DNA from: Rhodocollybia butyracea
Lineage: Eukaryota > Basidiomycota > Agaricomycetes > Agaricales > Omphalotaceae
NCBI GenBank assembly: GCA_015501585.1
Contig: JADNRY010000225.1
Span: forward strand, 35,606-99,605
DNA: 64,000 bases
Reading direction: 5' to 3'
The position numbers and the translations under genes are program-made. Shown piece by piece: positions 12,215 to 23,652 of the stretch (the first letter of the stretch is position 1; each line of letters begins with the position of its first letter). The notes under the pieces were generated by a model. That model ran no database searches, had not been told where the DNA came from, and saw only the letters and a list, made by a program, of their open reading frames with translations.

Positions 12215-12616
12215 TTAGTACCTTTAACAATGCTTCATCCTCACGAGTCACTAAAAGTTACGTGTTATATCTATATCCGACGGGGGACTCTCCGTCTCCC
12301 GCCATCACTGATGTGCCGAAACTGACTTCTGTGGTCCGTTAAAAGCAGCAGCATCCTTACTTAGTTGGCATACTCTACATGGTTGGCCGAATATGATTTC
12401 ACAAAAGCGACGCGCATAATTTGATGTCCATATCCAACTGGTGGGGAGGATAGAATCAGTGAGCGTGCGTCAGCCCTGCACCATAGATTTTTGCGAGACA
12501 AACACGCCAAACACTCAAACCCAGGTGTCTGGATGGATGGATGCAATCTCCGACGCAACGCCAATCGTCGTGACGACTCTAGAGCTCGGAAGATATCGAA
12601 TTGCCATTTTTCGAAG

Positions 12617-12796
12617 TCATTGGTTCAACCGCTGGAGGGCGGGCTCAAGATCCTCAAATTTTGCTTCAGATGCCACCATCGAGACTCTAGAATTTACGAG
12701 AATAAATTGGTCAACCATGGTAGCCCAGGAGGCGATAGTGGAGCAGGAGGTAGTGCCGGGAATGGTCAAGGTGAGGAAGCAGGCGGCGAGGAAAAG
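12617..12796 (-). pseudogene. Relic of the small secreted candidate
   Basis: The minus-strand frame LFLAACFLTLTIPGTTSCS continues to a TGA at 12617-12619. It aligns along its length with the candidate at 6664-6807, but a stop codon directly precedes it and no start remains in frame. Confidence 0.35.
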
Positions 12797-12949
12797 CTAG
12801 CATGAAGTTGCCAAATAAACTCAGTCCATAACAGAACGGCCCGCGAGATATCACCAAGAGACGAGCAAACAGGAGGAGGAGGAATTTATTAGACGAACAC
12901 AATCCGAATCCAAGTGCTGAGCGCTGAACAAACATGCGGTCGTCATATG

Positions 12950-13930
12950 CGGCTGTACTAGGATAGATGAGTTCTGTGCCTATATATTACTACTGCATGG
13001 GCTCGGGTGGGCGATTTCGGCGAGGAAGAACATGTGAGTAAGAACATGCGGTCTTGATAGATGCTGTAGAACGGATGGATCCCATGTCTTTCAAAATAGA
13101 ACCTCAATCTTTTTTCTGTCCGTCACGACCATCTCAGCGGATAGTTACTCCAAAATGATCAGGCGTGTTGACTCTGGTTACATTCTATCCAATGTCCATG
13201 CTTTCCGGATGCTTCTAGGGACCCCACAGAGAAACGTGATGGTCATCGGGGGCCAATGATGATTGCTTAGTGCTTAGGACTTGGACTTCATCCCGCTTTC
13301 GTTTTTGATGCGCGCTTTTAGCACACTACGGACTGAGCTTCCATAGACTGGACTCCGAGTCGGACCTTTGCAATGTGCTTCGATGCTGTGTGAGTCTGTA
13401 TTGAATGTTTTATTCTATGTTTTCGTTATTATAATGGGATAGTCATTAGGTGGTGTTGGGGGATAGACATATGCTGGAGGTCCGAGGATTTCTGATGCTA
13501 CTTGGACTGTGCCAAGTAGTTCACCTCCTTCAATCCTTTCTTCTTCTGAGGGACTGGTTGAGCTGTCGTTGTTTGACAGTTATTGGTTTCACTCAGCCCC
13601 AACACAATCTTTAAAACCTACCTGCTGATTGGCTGGCATTGACTGAAAGAGAAACGGAGAAAAAGTCGATAGCAGCGCAGTCTCGATTGATTGCGCTGTG
13701 ATATCTTGATATGATATCAGTTATTGATGATCTATTGAAAATAGATCAGTGCAACTGGTTACAGCTTGAAACCACCAACAAGGGTAAAACCAGGAACAAT
13801 TTGGTGTATCTGGTAGTAAGTACCCACGCTTTCAGTACTAGTACAAGCTAATACGGGCCTCTTCAAATCTCTGGCTTGCGCTCACCTCCAACACAAACTC
13901 TCCCGAGTCATTCTAAACCCAACTCATTAG
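12950..13930. other. Upstream region of DUF6536 gene C
   Basis: No gene was seen. It holds the GATATC motif at 13700-13720, as in genes A and B. Confidence 0.4.
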
Positions 13931-13934
13931 TCAA

Positions 13935-16472
13935 ATGACCACTGGTACCACCCAGTATGTAGTTAGTACTTCATCTCACCTTTCCATCACTATGCTTGAT
14001 GAAACTACAGCTTTCCGCCTATGCAACTTCGAAAGAATATGTACACATTTCTTGCTTCAGAAGAGAATCTCGAGTCCGAGTCATTGACAGAGCACGAAAT
14101 AAGCTCCTGGCATAAGCAGCAGCTGGATCCACACACCAAATCTCAGCTTAGAACGCGACTGAATTTTGCAGGTCTTCAGCAGCGGTTGAAACGGAAAACC
14201 AATAAACTCCGTTCTCGTTTGCCAACGGGTTGGCACTTCGGAGCCTGGGTAGCAACATTCGAGGCTGGTATTGTTCTGTTAATAAATTTCATTATCTTGC
14301 TAGTTTGTGCGATCAAGACCGGAGGTAGCATTGGCGTAGCCCAACTATTCGAAGGAGATTGCAACACTGTAGACAACGCCACCTTGGTCATACATCTTGT
14401 CATCAATGTCCTCAGCACTCTCTTGCTCAGTGCCAGCAACTATGTAATGCAAAGCCTCTCTGCTCCTACTCGAACCGAAGTTGATCGAGCTCATGAGAAA
14501 GGGTTGTGGGTTGACATTGGATTGCAGAGCATGCACAACCTTAAGCATACAAGTCCCTGGAAGCGGCTGGTATGGACGTTACTCTCTGTCTCTTCCATTC
14601 CGCTACATCTCTTGTACGTGAGACTGCTCTTCTTCGCGTGAGCTTACGCTCATTCACATGCCAGCTACAACTCTTCCTTCTTTTCTACCACAAGTGCCAA
14701 TTACTACAACTACTATTTAGCACAAGGGCCAGAAATGCAAGGCTTTCCCAGAATAATTGGACATTCGACTGGGAGTGTGCAAATACAACCCTTCCCAGTA
14801 CTTGTTCAGTTCCAGATGCTGAACTCACCAATTGGAACCCCTTAAAATCATCTAATTGCGTCCAAACCTATCCCTGTTCTGGGCCAGATATAGAACCGTC
14901 CAATTGGGAGTTTTTGAACCCATCTGATTGCCTCCAAGCTTATGCAGTGGATTTTCTCTCAGACCGTCGTGATGTAGTGGTGGTGATTGGAGACTATGCT
15001 TCTAATGATACCTTTTTTAGTGTGTTCAATTCTTCATCTGGTCAGATGGGTGAGGGAACCACTCCATTTTCTGGATCTGCGATTCTACTCCGATCACATT
15101 GCTAGCACATTGCCTTACCTCCTACCTAATACTGGATCATTACTATCTACTGTTTTCCAGGATTTATCAGCCTGCGAGTCGGTTACAGATTGGAGAAAAA
15201 TCAACCCTTCCAATTGGACAATGTCAGTGGTATTCTTGCAAGTGAACACTACGGTCGAGTCAGATCGGTTATCAATATTACCAATATTCGAGTCGTTGGA
15301 GGTTCAGTATTGCCTTAGCGAGAACAACTACTCCAAGTGTCAGCTGCAATTCAACCTCCCCCTTCTTGCCATTGTCGTTGCCTTCAACATTGTAAAAGTA
15401 ACATGTATGGCATTGGTTGCCATCAGGAATGTGTGATAATCCTCTGGTAACTCTTGGAGATGCGATATCATCTTTCATTAACAATCCTGCGCCGCAGACA
15501 AAGGACATGTGTTTGGGGTCCCAAAGTTATCTTCAGGGTCTTGATAGATATAAAAGACACAACATCTCTGTTGATTGCGTATCAACCTCAAAAAATTAGA
15601 TGGATGGCTACAGCTAGTCGGTGGCATTGGACCATAATAGGTTGCCTGTGAGTACTATCGAATGGTTCGCATAACAAAGCATGAACTCAAAGTCCTAATA
15701 GCTTTGTCCTTGCTCTATCCACCGTTCTCGGCCTCCTATGTTTTTGCTATAAATCAACTGAGCGATTTTTATGGCTTAAGCGGGCTCTCATCCCTCTGGC
15801 AGCTTGGCATCGGCAAAGCATCATCTGAAAAACATTATTGTTGGGTGGGCCATACCAACACAGGGATATCTGGCTATTGTAGCATCCGTACTACTAGCCA
15901 ATATTCCGCAGCTTATTTTTTCCATGATATACTTGGTTTTCAACAGCCTTTGTACAAAATTATTCCTGGCACTCGAATGGTCCTCCTATGCCCATTCCCG
16001 CAAACCCCTCCGTGTCTCTCACCTGATGGAGACCAGCGATCGTATTTTCTCAATATACCATTCCGTTTCGGTGTCCCTTAATGGTTTATTCAACCCTCCT
16101 ACACTGGCTTCTGTCACAGAGTATCTTTGTTTTCGGTCACTTTCTGGAACGGCAACATTGAAGTTGATAGTCTCATCAGCTGCGGCTATTCCCCGGTGGC
16201 GATGATCCTGACATCAATCGTCGGAGCATCCCTTATTCTAAGCTCCCCTTGCTGTAGGTATTTTCAAACACCTTCAATGTGATATGCCTCTAGCAGGGAG
16301 TTGTAGCAAGGCTATTGCTGCGGCTTGCCATCCACCGGAGGTATTAGGACCCGCTCAAACCTATGAAATGGGGTGTGTTTCGAAACTTCCGGATAGCAAA
16401 AACCCAGCTATTGAGCATATAAGTTTCTCGAGCGGAGAGGTTTCGGCAGTACCGGGGCATTATTACCTTTGA
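13935..16472 (+). pseudogene. DUF6536 membrane protein (copy C), multiply frameshifted
   Basis: The start is intact: exon 1 is 13935-13954 (MTTGTT..), exon 2 is 14011-14613 with a complete first DUF6536 segment, and exon 3 starts at 14665. Compared with A, B and D, the rest carries many 1-nt or few-nt indels: near 14745, 15069 (Asp of DWIC lost), 15427, 15548, 16040-16080, 16255 and 16340. The ectodomain and C-terminal TM segments survive only as fragments in alternating frames. This is a decayed copy, too damaged to be explained by one sequencing error. Confidence 0.8.
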
Positions 16473-16649
16473 ATCACATCGACGACAGCGCGTACTGTCC
16501 GTATAAAGAATAAAGGATACTTCATTTATCTACGGAATAAGTCCTATTGGGGAAACGTTTATTTCTTTCTCTTATTAATCTTCCAACATTTAGCCTACGT
16601 ATCAAGAGCTTTATTTAAGTATACCACTGGATGCGCTGCCAGACCCAGT

Positions 16650-17130
16650 TCTTACATCGGAGTTGCCCAGAGTATTTCCACACCCTACAGAAATAGTTAT
16701 TTAAAAGGAAGGAAATAAGAGTGGCAGGAGGGAGGACGCACAGCATTCTTGCCCACTTTTGAAATCGGTAACGACAAATCCTTCGGTTTGGCATGCCGGA
16801 CGACAGTTTTCAGCGGGTACCCCTCCTGGGATGTCGATAGCTTCAGTGAGAAGCACCCTATCACTGAAAATAGGATGATATCCAGTCAGTTTACTAAACA
16901 ATACCACGAGAGCCGAGTGTATGCGTGTAAAACATCCTGCATAAGAATACTGCTCAATGTCTTAAACAAGCACTGGTGCAAGCTCTTCGTTGGTGCATAC
17001 AATCGCAAGTACCACGGAAAGGCTGGTATTTGTGCGATAATTTGTGCGCCAGAAAAACAAAACAAAACTCCGGGCCTCTCGCACTATTTCAATATTTTGA
17101 TCTTTGTCGGAACCTGATATATAGATAGAA
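16650..17130 (-). pseudogene. Linker relic gene family, truncated copy 4
   Basis: Matches the upstream half of the relic copies (compare 5510-5850 and 11250-11590): a block with a pyrimidine-rich acceptor near 16690 and the segment around 16800-16850. The downstream exons are missing and the TATA box is degraded. Confidence 0.35.
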
Positions 17131-17139
17131 ATACACGGC

Positions 17140-17950
17140 CCAGACATGATCACCGAAATGACTGTGGCTTTGTGCTCAGTGTGCCGCACCATGGGAGCTT
17201 CGGCTGCCCCGGCGTTCGATCTTGGACCGTGCCGTGTGATAAAATCTTCCTTCCTTTCTTTCCGAGCCTTCCGCTTCTTTTGGTACAGGAGAAGAAACTT
17301 TCACTAATGATAGCCTCTCAGATAGCCACCCCAATACTGAGCATTGACGATTTATGAGTCATGATTCCCAAACCGTTTCTGCTTGCACTCAGCACAATTA
17401 CTCCGCCTGATAACCAATTAGTAGCATATGGTTAGCCTAGTACTAATGATACTGTGATAGGGAATTAGTAGATCGAAATCCTTCACTTCTTACCGTATTA
17501 GATAGATAAGTCCGGAGTGGATTTCTGGTGCAACTTGTCAAGCAAATTAAACACACATGTTGTTGGAGGCCATTAGCATTTGGCGTGACCCTAGCATGGG
17601 GGTGTTGTTGGCTGTGGAGCGATTTTGAACTTTGAAGCTAAATGTGGGAAGCGCGAGGGAAAATCAAAGTCCTAGCAAAGGGAGCTGGTGGTGCTGGCGA
17701 AAGCACTGCAGGCACTGGTTGAGCCTGAGGATATACAGCTCCATGATAGTATTAGTTCTTGGAGACACATGTTTGGGCTCCACAGTCGTCTTCTTGTAGT
17801 GGTTTTGTGTATTGTAGATGATATGAAAGTTACCGATAATATATTAAACCTTGAGACCATCAACGAAACCGGGAACAATTAAGTATGACCGTATCTCTTG
17901 CCTGCGCTTACCTTCGCTCACTCCTCCCTCATTCTAGACCCAACTTCTTG
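17140..17950. other. Upstream region of DUF6536 gene D
   Basis: No gene recognised. It is less similar to the other upstream regions; only the part just before the start (about 17860-17950) aligns well with the flanks of A to C. Confidence 0.35.
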
Positions 17951-17955
17951 GTAGA

Positions 17956-20353
17956 ATGACCACTGATACCGCCCGGTATGTACTTTCTTATCTTTTCACC
18001 ACTATGATACTTGATGAAACGACAGCTTTCCACAAAATGTGTTACAGCAAAAGATTTTGTACACATCTCTATCTTCCGAAGATAACTGCGGGTCCGAGCC
18101 ATTGACAGAGCATGAAATGAGCTCCTGGATAGACAGCCGCTGGATGTGTACCCCAAATCTCAACCTAGTATGCGACTGAATTTTGCAGGTCTTCAGAAGC
18201 GGCTGGGACAGAAAAAAAATGAACTCCGTTCTCGTCTGCCGACAGGTTGGCATTTCGGAGCTTGGATGGCAACGTTCGAGGCTGGCGTTGTTCTGCTGAT
18301 AAATCTCATCATACTGGTATTCTGTGCTGTCAAGACCAGAGGCAGTGGTGCAGCCCCGATATTCGAAGGAGATTGCAACACCGTAGACCACGCAACCTTG
18401 GTCATACATCTGGTCATCAATATTCTCAGCACTCTCTTGCTCAGTGCCAGCAACTATGTAATGCAGAGCCTCTCCGCTCCTACTCGAACCGAAGTTGATC
18501 GAGCGCACGAGAAAGGGTTTTGGCTTGACATTGGCTTGCAGAGCATGCACAACCTTAAGCATACAAGTCGCTGGAAGTGGTTGTTATGGACCTTACTCTT
18601 TGCCTCTTCCATTCCCCTACATCTCTTGTATGTGAGACTCTTGCCAATGCGCTAACATACTAATGCTCATTTACATGCCAGTTACAACTCTGCCTTCTTC
18701 TCTACCATAAGTGCCAATGACTACCAATACTCCCTAGCACAAGGACCAGAAATGCAAGGCTTGCTCCCAGATATTTCAAAATTTGATTGGCAGTGCGCAG
18801 GTTTTCCCGCAGGCGCGGACGTTGGTGCTTGTTCAAGTCCAGATATTGAACCTACCAATTGGGAGTTCTTGAATCCATCTGATTGCCTCTACGCTTATGC
18901 AGTGGATTTTCTCTCGGACCGTCGTGATTTAGTGATAGTGTTGGGAGACTACACCTTGAATAACACATTTCTTAATATGGGTAACACCCCAGCCCGGGAC
19001 AATCTGAACCTGGGCACTGGCAACCGCGCTCCATTCGACTGGATCTGTGAAGTGAGTCAAGAGATGATTAGCAATTGGGCACAGGGAGGTTCCTGCTCCA
19101 CAGAATGGAGAGAAATCAATCCTGTCAATTGGAGAATAGACGTGGACCCTGTAATTGGCAAGTCGTCGGAGGTCCGGTATTGCCTTAGCGAAACAACTAC
19201 TTCCAGGTGTCAGCTACAATTCAACCTCCCACTTCTTGCCATCGTCGTTGCCTTCAACGCTGTGAAGGTAACATGTATGGCGATAGTGGCCACCAGAATG
19301 CGTGATAATCCTCTGGTAACTCTGGGAGACGCAATAGCATCTTTCAGCAACAGTCCTGAGCCACTGACAAAGGACATATGTTTGGTTTCTGAAAGTTATC
19401 TTGAGGGTCTTGATAACAATAAAGACACGGCATCTCTGTCGGTTGCGTATCAACCTCAAAAAACTCGATGGATAACTACGGCTAGCCGGCAGCATTGGAT
19501 CATTATATGTTTCCTGTGAGTAGTGGAATGGTTCTCATAGCACAACCCATCAGCTCAAAGTCCCAATAGCTTCCTTCTTGCTCTATCCACCAGTCTAGGC
19601 CTTTTAGGTTACGCTATGGATAAACTGAGTAGTAATTACGGCGTACATGGCTTCTCATCCCTATGGCAACTTGGCATTGGCAGAGCATCATCTGAAAACA
19701 TTATTACTGGCCCAGGGTGGGCCATACCAACACAGGGATATAAGGCCCTTCTAGCATCTGTGCTCCTGGCCAATATTCCGCAGCTTATTTTTTCCATGAT
19801 ATACCTTGTTTTCAACAGCCTTTGCACGAAATTATTCCTGGCACTCGAATGGGCCTCATATGGTCATTCGCGAAAACCGCTCCGGGTCTCTGACCCCCAT
19901 GGTGACCAGCGGTCCACCTACTTCCTCAACATACCATTCCGTTTCGGTGTCCCATTGATGGTTTACTCCTCCCTCCTACATTGGCTTCTGTCACAGAGCA
20001 TCTTTGTTGTTGCAGTCACTTTCTGGGATGGCAACGTTGTTGATACATCAAATAGTGTCACCAGCTGCGGCTTTTCGCCAGCGGCAATGATCCTGACAGC
20101 AATCGTTGGAGCGTCTCTTATCCTCACCTCCCTTGCTGTAGGGTATTTCAAACACCTTCAATGTGATATGCCCCAGGCAGGAAGTTGTAGCAAAGCTATT
20201 GCTGCGGCTTGCCATCCACCGGAGGATGGTTCAGACCCTCTGAAGCCTATGAAATGGGGCGTTGTTTCCAAACATCCAGATAGCGCTGTTGGGCATATAA
20301 GTTTCTCAAGCGGAGAGGTTTCGGCGCCGGTACCGGGGTGCTATTATGAATGA
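17956..20353 (+). pseudogene. DUF6536 membrane protein (copy D), one N-terminal frameshift
   Basis: Exons are 17956-17975, 18026-18627, 18682-19515 and 19570-20353. The start, all splice sites, the ectodomain and all C-terminal TM segments are intact and in frame from 18146 on. The one lesion is near 18127, where a GGG found in the other copies is GG. This shifts the frame before the DUF6536 segment. The ectodomain is shorter and more divergent than in A and B. If the missing G is a base-call error, D is functional. Confidence 0.78.
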
Positions 20354-20769
20354 AGTTGACGGTTTGTTCGCCTCTCCGTATAGAGAATGAGTCTATGGAA
20401 TAAGTAGTACTGGGGAAACTTTTGTTTCTCTCTTTATCTCACTATTCTTCCTTTAACGTTTACTCTGTCTACGTATCGAACGTATTTATGTGTACTTCCT
20501 ACGCTACCAAACCCCAGTTATAACTTATTACAGGAGTTGCTAACGATGGGCTATCTACAAGGATACCTACACTGTCGCCAGTAGGCATTAAATTTATTAT
20601 AATGACAAGGATTCGCGATAAGCATATTGTTTATCGTGGATGTCGGGTCGTGGCCCGCATCTGAACCTACCCACCTAGCAATCAATACACAGAATCAACG
20701 TTAGACTGACCAGTCGGCGAGTGGCTCGAGTCGTCCGTACCCACTCATAGAAATCCTTCATACTGAGAG

Positions 20770-21070
20770 CCAGTCGGAAATTTACCCAAGTCGGAGGAGA
20801 AAGACCCCGATAAGCAGTGCACTCATAGCTGGAGCTTGCACACAACACAGGTTATGTTATATAGTGGTGGATACATGGTGGAGTTTTTGCTGCCTTCGGC
20901 TAGACCCGACGGTAACGCGGTACTTGACAATAAACATCTGACACATATCCCCTTCGCTTAAGCTTGAGCGCTGAGCTCGAGCGGTAACCTTCAATATGGG
21001 TACAAACTCTCGGAGACATTTGCAGGCCATACTACTCCGATTTCTTGCTATCCAATAGGAAAGTACCCCC
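20770..21070 (-). repeat. Duplicated linker segment, copy 2
   Basis: Second copy of the segment at 4506-4800, lying downstream of gene D. It marks the distal end of the tandem array. Confidence 0.4.
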
Positions 21071-21454
21071 TCGGGCGCCCCCAAAAATACCAGTACCAGG
21101 TAGACTTTCTGTGCTTCAAATTGTAAACTTGTAAACCTCTCGGCGCGATGGAAGGCGATGCAATCATTGTTCGCTCTTGATGTGACCCATGTGATCATTT
21201 GTGACCGATCTCATTTTGCTTGTTACCAGGTTGACCGCTTGTTGACCGCTTGTTACCTCCCGCCCAATGTAGCACTGCGGCGCTGCCAACGATGAGCGTT
21301 GTAAGGCGCATCGGGACCATCTTTAGCCCATATTTTTTTCACCGTATCACGCTAATAATATCACTCTAGAAACCGGAAGGGATTTTTGCCAAAGCGATCA
21401 CCCTTTTTTATTTATCACGATTATACCCAAATGGGAAGCATCGCATTGGGACGC

Positions 21455-21462
21455 TATATAAA
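21455..21462 (+). promoter_or_regulatory. TATA box of the CipC-like gene
   Basis: TATATAAA lies 65 bp upstream of the ATG at 21527. Confidence 0.6.
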
Positions 21463-21526
21463 CCATCAAGAAACGACAATACTTCTTTCACCACAACCAC
21501 CAGCATCCACTATCATCCGTTAAACT

Positions 21527-22090
21527 ATGGGTTTCTTCCACCACGAATCCGACGAGGCTCAGGCTTACAACGAGGTGCGTATTGTTACGTCTTGCGTCCA
21601 GTATCCTGTAACTCAGCTCTTGTTTCTTTTTAATCAGGTCGTCAACGCCCCTCACAAGGCTCAGTTATCTCACGAGCTCATCGCTGCTGCTGCATCCTAC
21701 GAGGTTACTTTACTTTACTCTCATCGAGATCGCTGATTTCTTATCGATGATCGATGATCAGGCTGCCAAGGCATACGAGAAACACTGCGCCGCGAACGGA
21801 AAGCCTGCTAGCCACGCCCAGGCCAAGGAACTCCTGTGCGTATCATTCATCATATATCCATCGAACGCTATGATGCTTATTGCACGTTCGTGTAGTGCTG
21901 CTCTCTCTGGTGCCTTCGTTGACCGTATGGTCGAAACTAAAGGAGTGAGTGGCGCTTTTGTCTCTCTGTACAGAACAGAGATTGATTCGGTTTCTTGTAG
22001 CTCGACTACGTCGACAAGGAGAAGGCTAAACACCACGCGAAGGAGCAGGCTCACAATGGCCTGGACAACCACCCCGAGTGGTCCTACTAG
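21527..22090 (+). CDS. CipC-like antibiotic-response protein (DUF3759)
   Basis: Five short exons (21527-21574, 21638-21703, 21762-21835, 21896-21944, 22001-22090) join into an acidic, Ala/His-rich protein of about 108 residues. It starts MGFFHHESDEAQAYNEV and contains the family hallmarks AAAASYEAAKAYEKH and AKELLAALSGAFVDRMVETK, with a C-terminal KEKAKHHAKEQA. All borders are GT-AG with consistent phase. The family is named after a concanamycin-induced Aspergillus protein; it is a small, probably soluble stress-associated protein without known catalytic activity. A TATA box 65 bp upstream fits a strongly expressed gene. Confidence 0.9.
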
Positions 22091-22640
22091 CTTAATCCAA
22101 GCGATTGTACTGTAACACCGAAAAGCAAATAATGTAAATCAGATTGCTTCCTCTTGGAATCCTAGTCCATTTCCGCTATGTTGAGCACATGTCGAACTCC
22201 CAGCACCAAGTTGGACCAATCCGTATTCTTTCAATCACCCATCGTCGTCTTGGATGCGCGTTACCTTCGGACTATTCAGGTCTCCGACTATAGCAAATCC
22301 TTGCGTACAGCGCACACTGACGTTTGTAGCCATCCGCCTCCTTCCTCTCATATCATCGTGTCATCGCCGTGGCTTGAGCTCAACGTTGGCTTGCGCTGAT
22401 CTCCTTCTCGTCCCTGTAAGAGCGGTCATTAGCTCCAGTCCTAGATTCTCTCTGCCCCTCACTCGAGCTTCTTTGGCCCCTCACCCCATAATGTGGCAGT
22501 GCCTATCGCCGTGCATCAGAAATATCAAGCCGAACATGCTGCGGCCACGACTGGCCACGACTAGACGTGTATATATACTGACATATTGAGTGTACATCGT
22601 AAATATCGTAGTCTTGATCCTCTCCACCTGATCTCCATTG
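22091..22640. other. Intergenic region
   Basis: Lies between the CipC-like and DUF6593 genes. ATATATACTG near 22569 could be a TATA element for the downstream gene. No other feature was seen. Confidence 0.35.
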
Positions 22641-22647
22641 GCCAAAG

Positions 22648-23490
22648 ATGACCAGCATCCATCTCTATCCAACTCTAGGAGGCTTCGATCCCATCCTGAA
22701 CAACACCTACCAAAACAACGAAGGGAAAATCCAGTATATAGTCCAAACGCCGACGACGCTTACTGGTTTTGGGCGAATCACCACAATCTTCAAATCGAAC
22801 TTGAACAGTAGTAGTGTGGCTTCATCCGCCGAGTCTCCTCCGCAGGGAGAATACTGCGACGACACTGACCAGGAGTTGAAGAAAGATGACGATCGCGCTA
22901 GCATCAACTTGGATGAAGCGCCTGTCGTCGCTCTAAAACCAGAATCCGCTGAAGGGGAGGAAAAGGTTGTTCAGGTCGAAGAAAAGGGTATGATCGGTGT
23001 CGGCAAAATCGGATGGGGTCTTTTCAAGAGTTCGACTATTACCTTCGGAAACGAGCCTGAACTAGAGGCAGAGCACTATTTCCGTAAGGAAACTTGGGGG
23101 TGGTGGGGAAGGAATGTTCATTCGCAAGCTTCCAAGTCCCAGTAACTGATATTGACCAAACTAGGCATCGGGCATTCACAGCCCTTGATGGGAGGGAATA
23201 CAAGTGGGTTTTGGGGTTCTACACTCCCGAGGTAATGTCCATTAACAACTACCCTGCGATTGCGATGCTCATAGCTAGTCGTATAGCTCATCATCAACGA
23301 CGGATCTAATACCGTCGTAGCGCGATTCCACAGGCGAAAATTTATCCTGTGGAATACCCCTCCAGGGTATCTCGAAATTCTTCCTGCCGGCGTCGATATG
23401 ATCGACACTATTCTTGTTACATTCATCTATATCGAAAAGCTGAGGAGGGACAAGGAACGGTCTGTTACGAAACCGAATAGGGCATTTTGA
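22648..23490 (+). CDS. DUF6593 domain protein
   Basis: Exons 22648-23083, 23143-23231 and 23287-23490 read in one frame to a TGA at 23488-23490. The N-terminal half is a low-complexity acidic linker (..GEEKVVQVEEKG..). The C-terminal half has the DUF6593 pattern: a beta-rich block, RHRAFTALDGREYKWVLG, then NDGSNTVVARFHR and a terminal VDMIDTILVTFIYIEKLRR. This architecture is common in Agaricomycetes and its function is unknown. The first intron (59 nt) was chosen because it joins EHYF to LTDIDQTRHRAF without a stop. Confidence 0.85.
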
Positions 23491-23652
23491 TCTTACTATA
23501 GCCCATGATTATCTATCTTTCAACGCGCAGAACGCGAAGCAGATATGCATATATCATATCCTATACTCTCTGCAATACTCTATTTCAACCTACACTGTAC
23601 GTTATGCAGAACAGTAAATAGATTCAAAAAAAAACATATTATCCAACTTTTA

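Noticed and set aside
23118..23426. Minus ORF over the DUF6593 gene
   Set aside because: Overlaps a well-supported spliced gene on the + strand.
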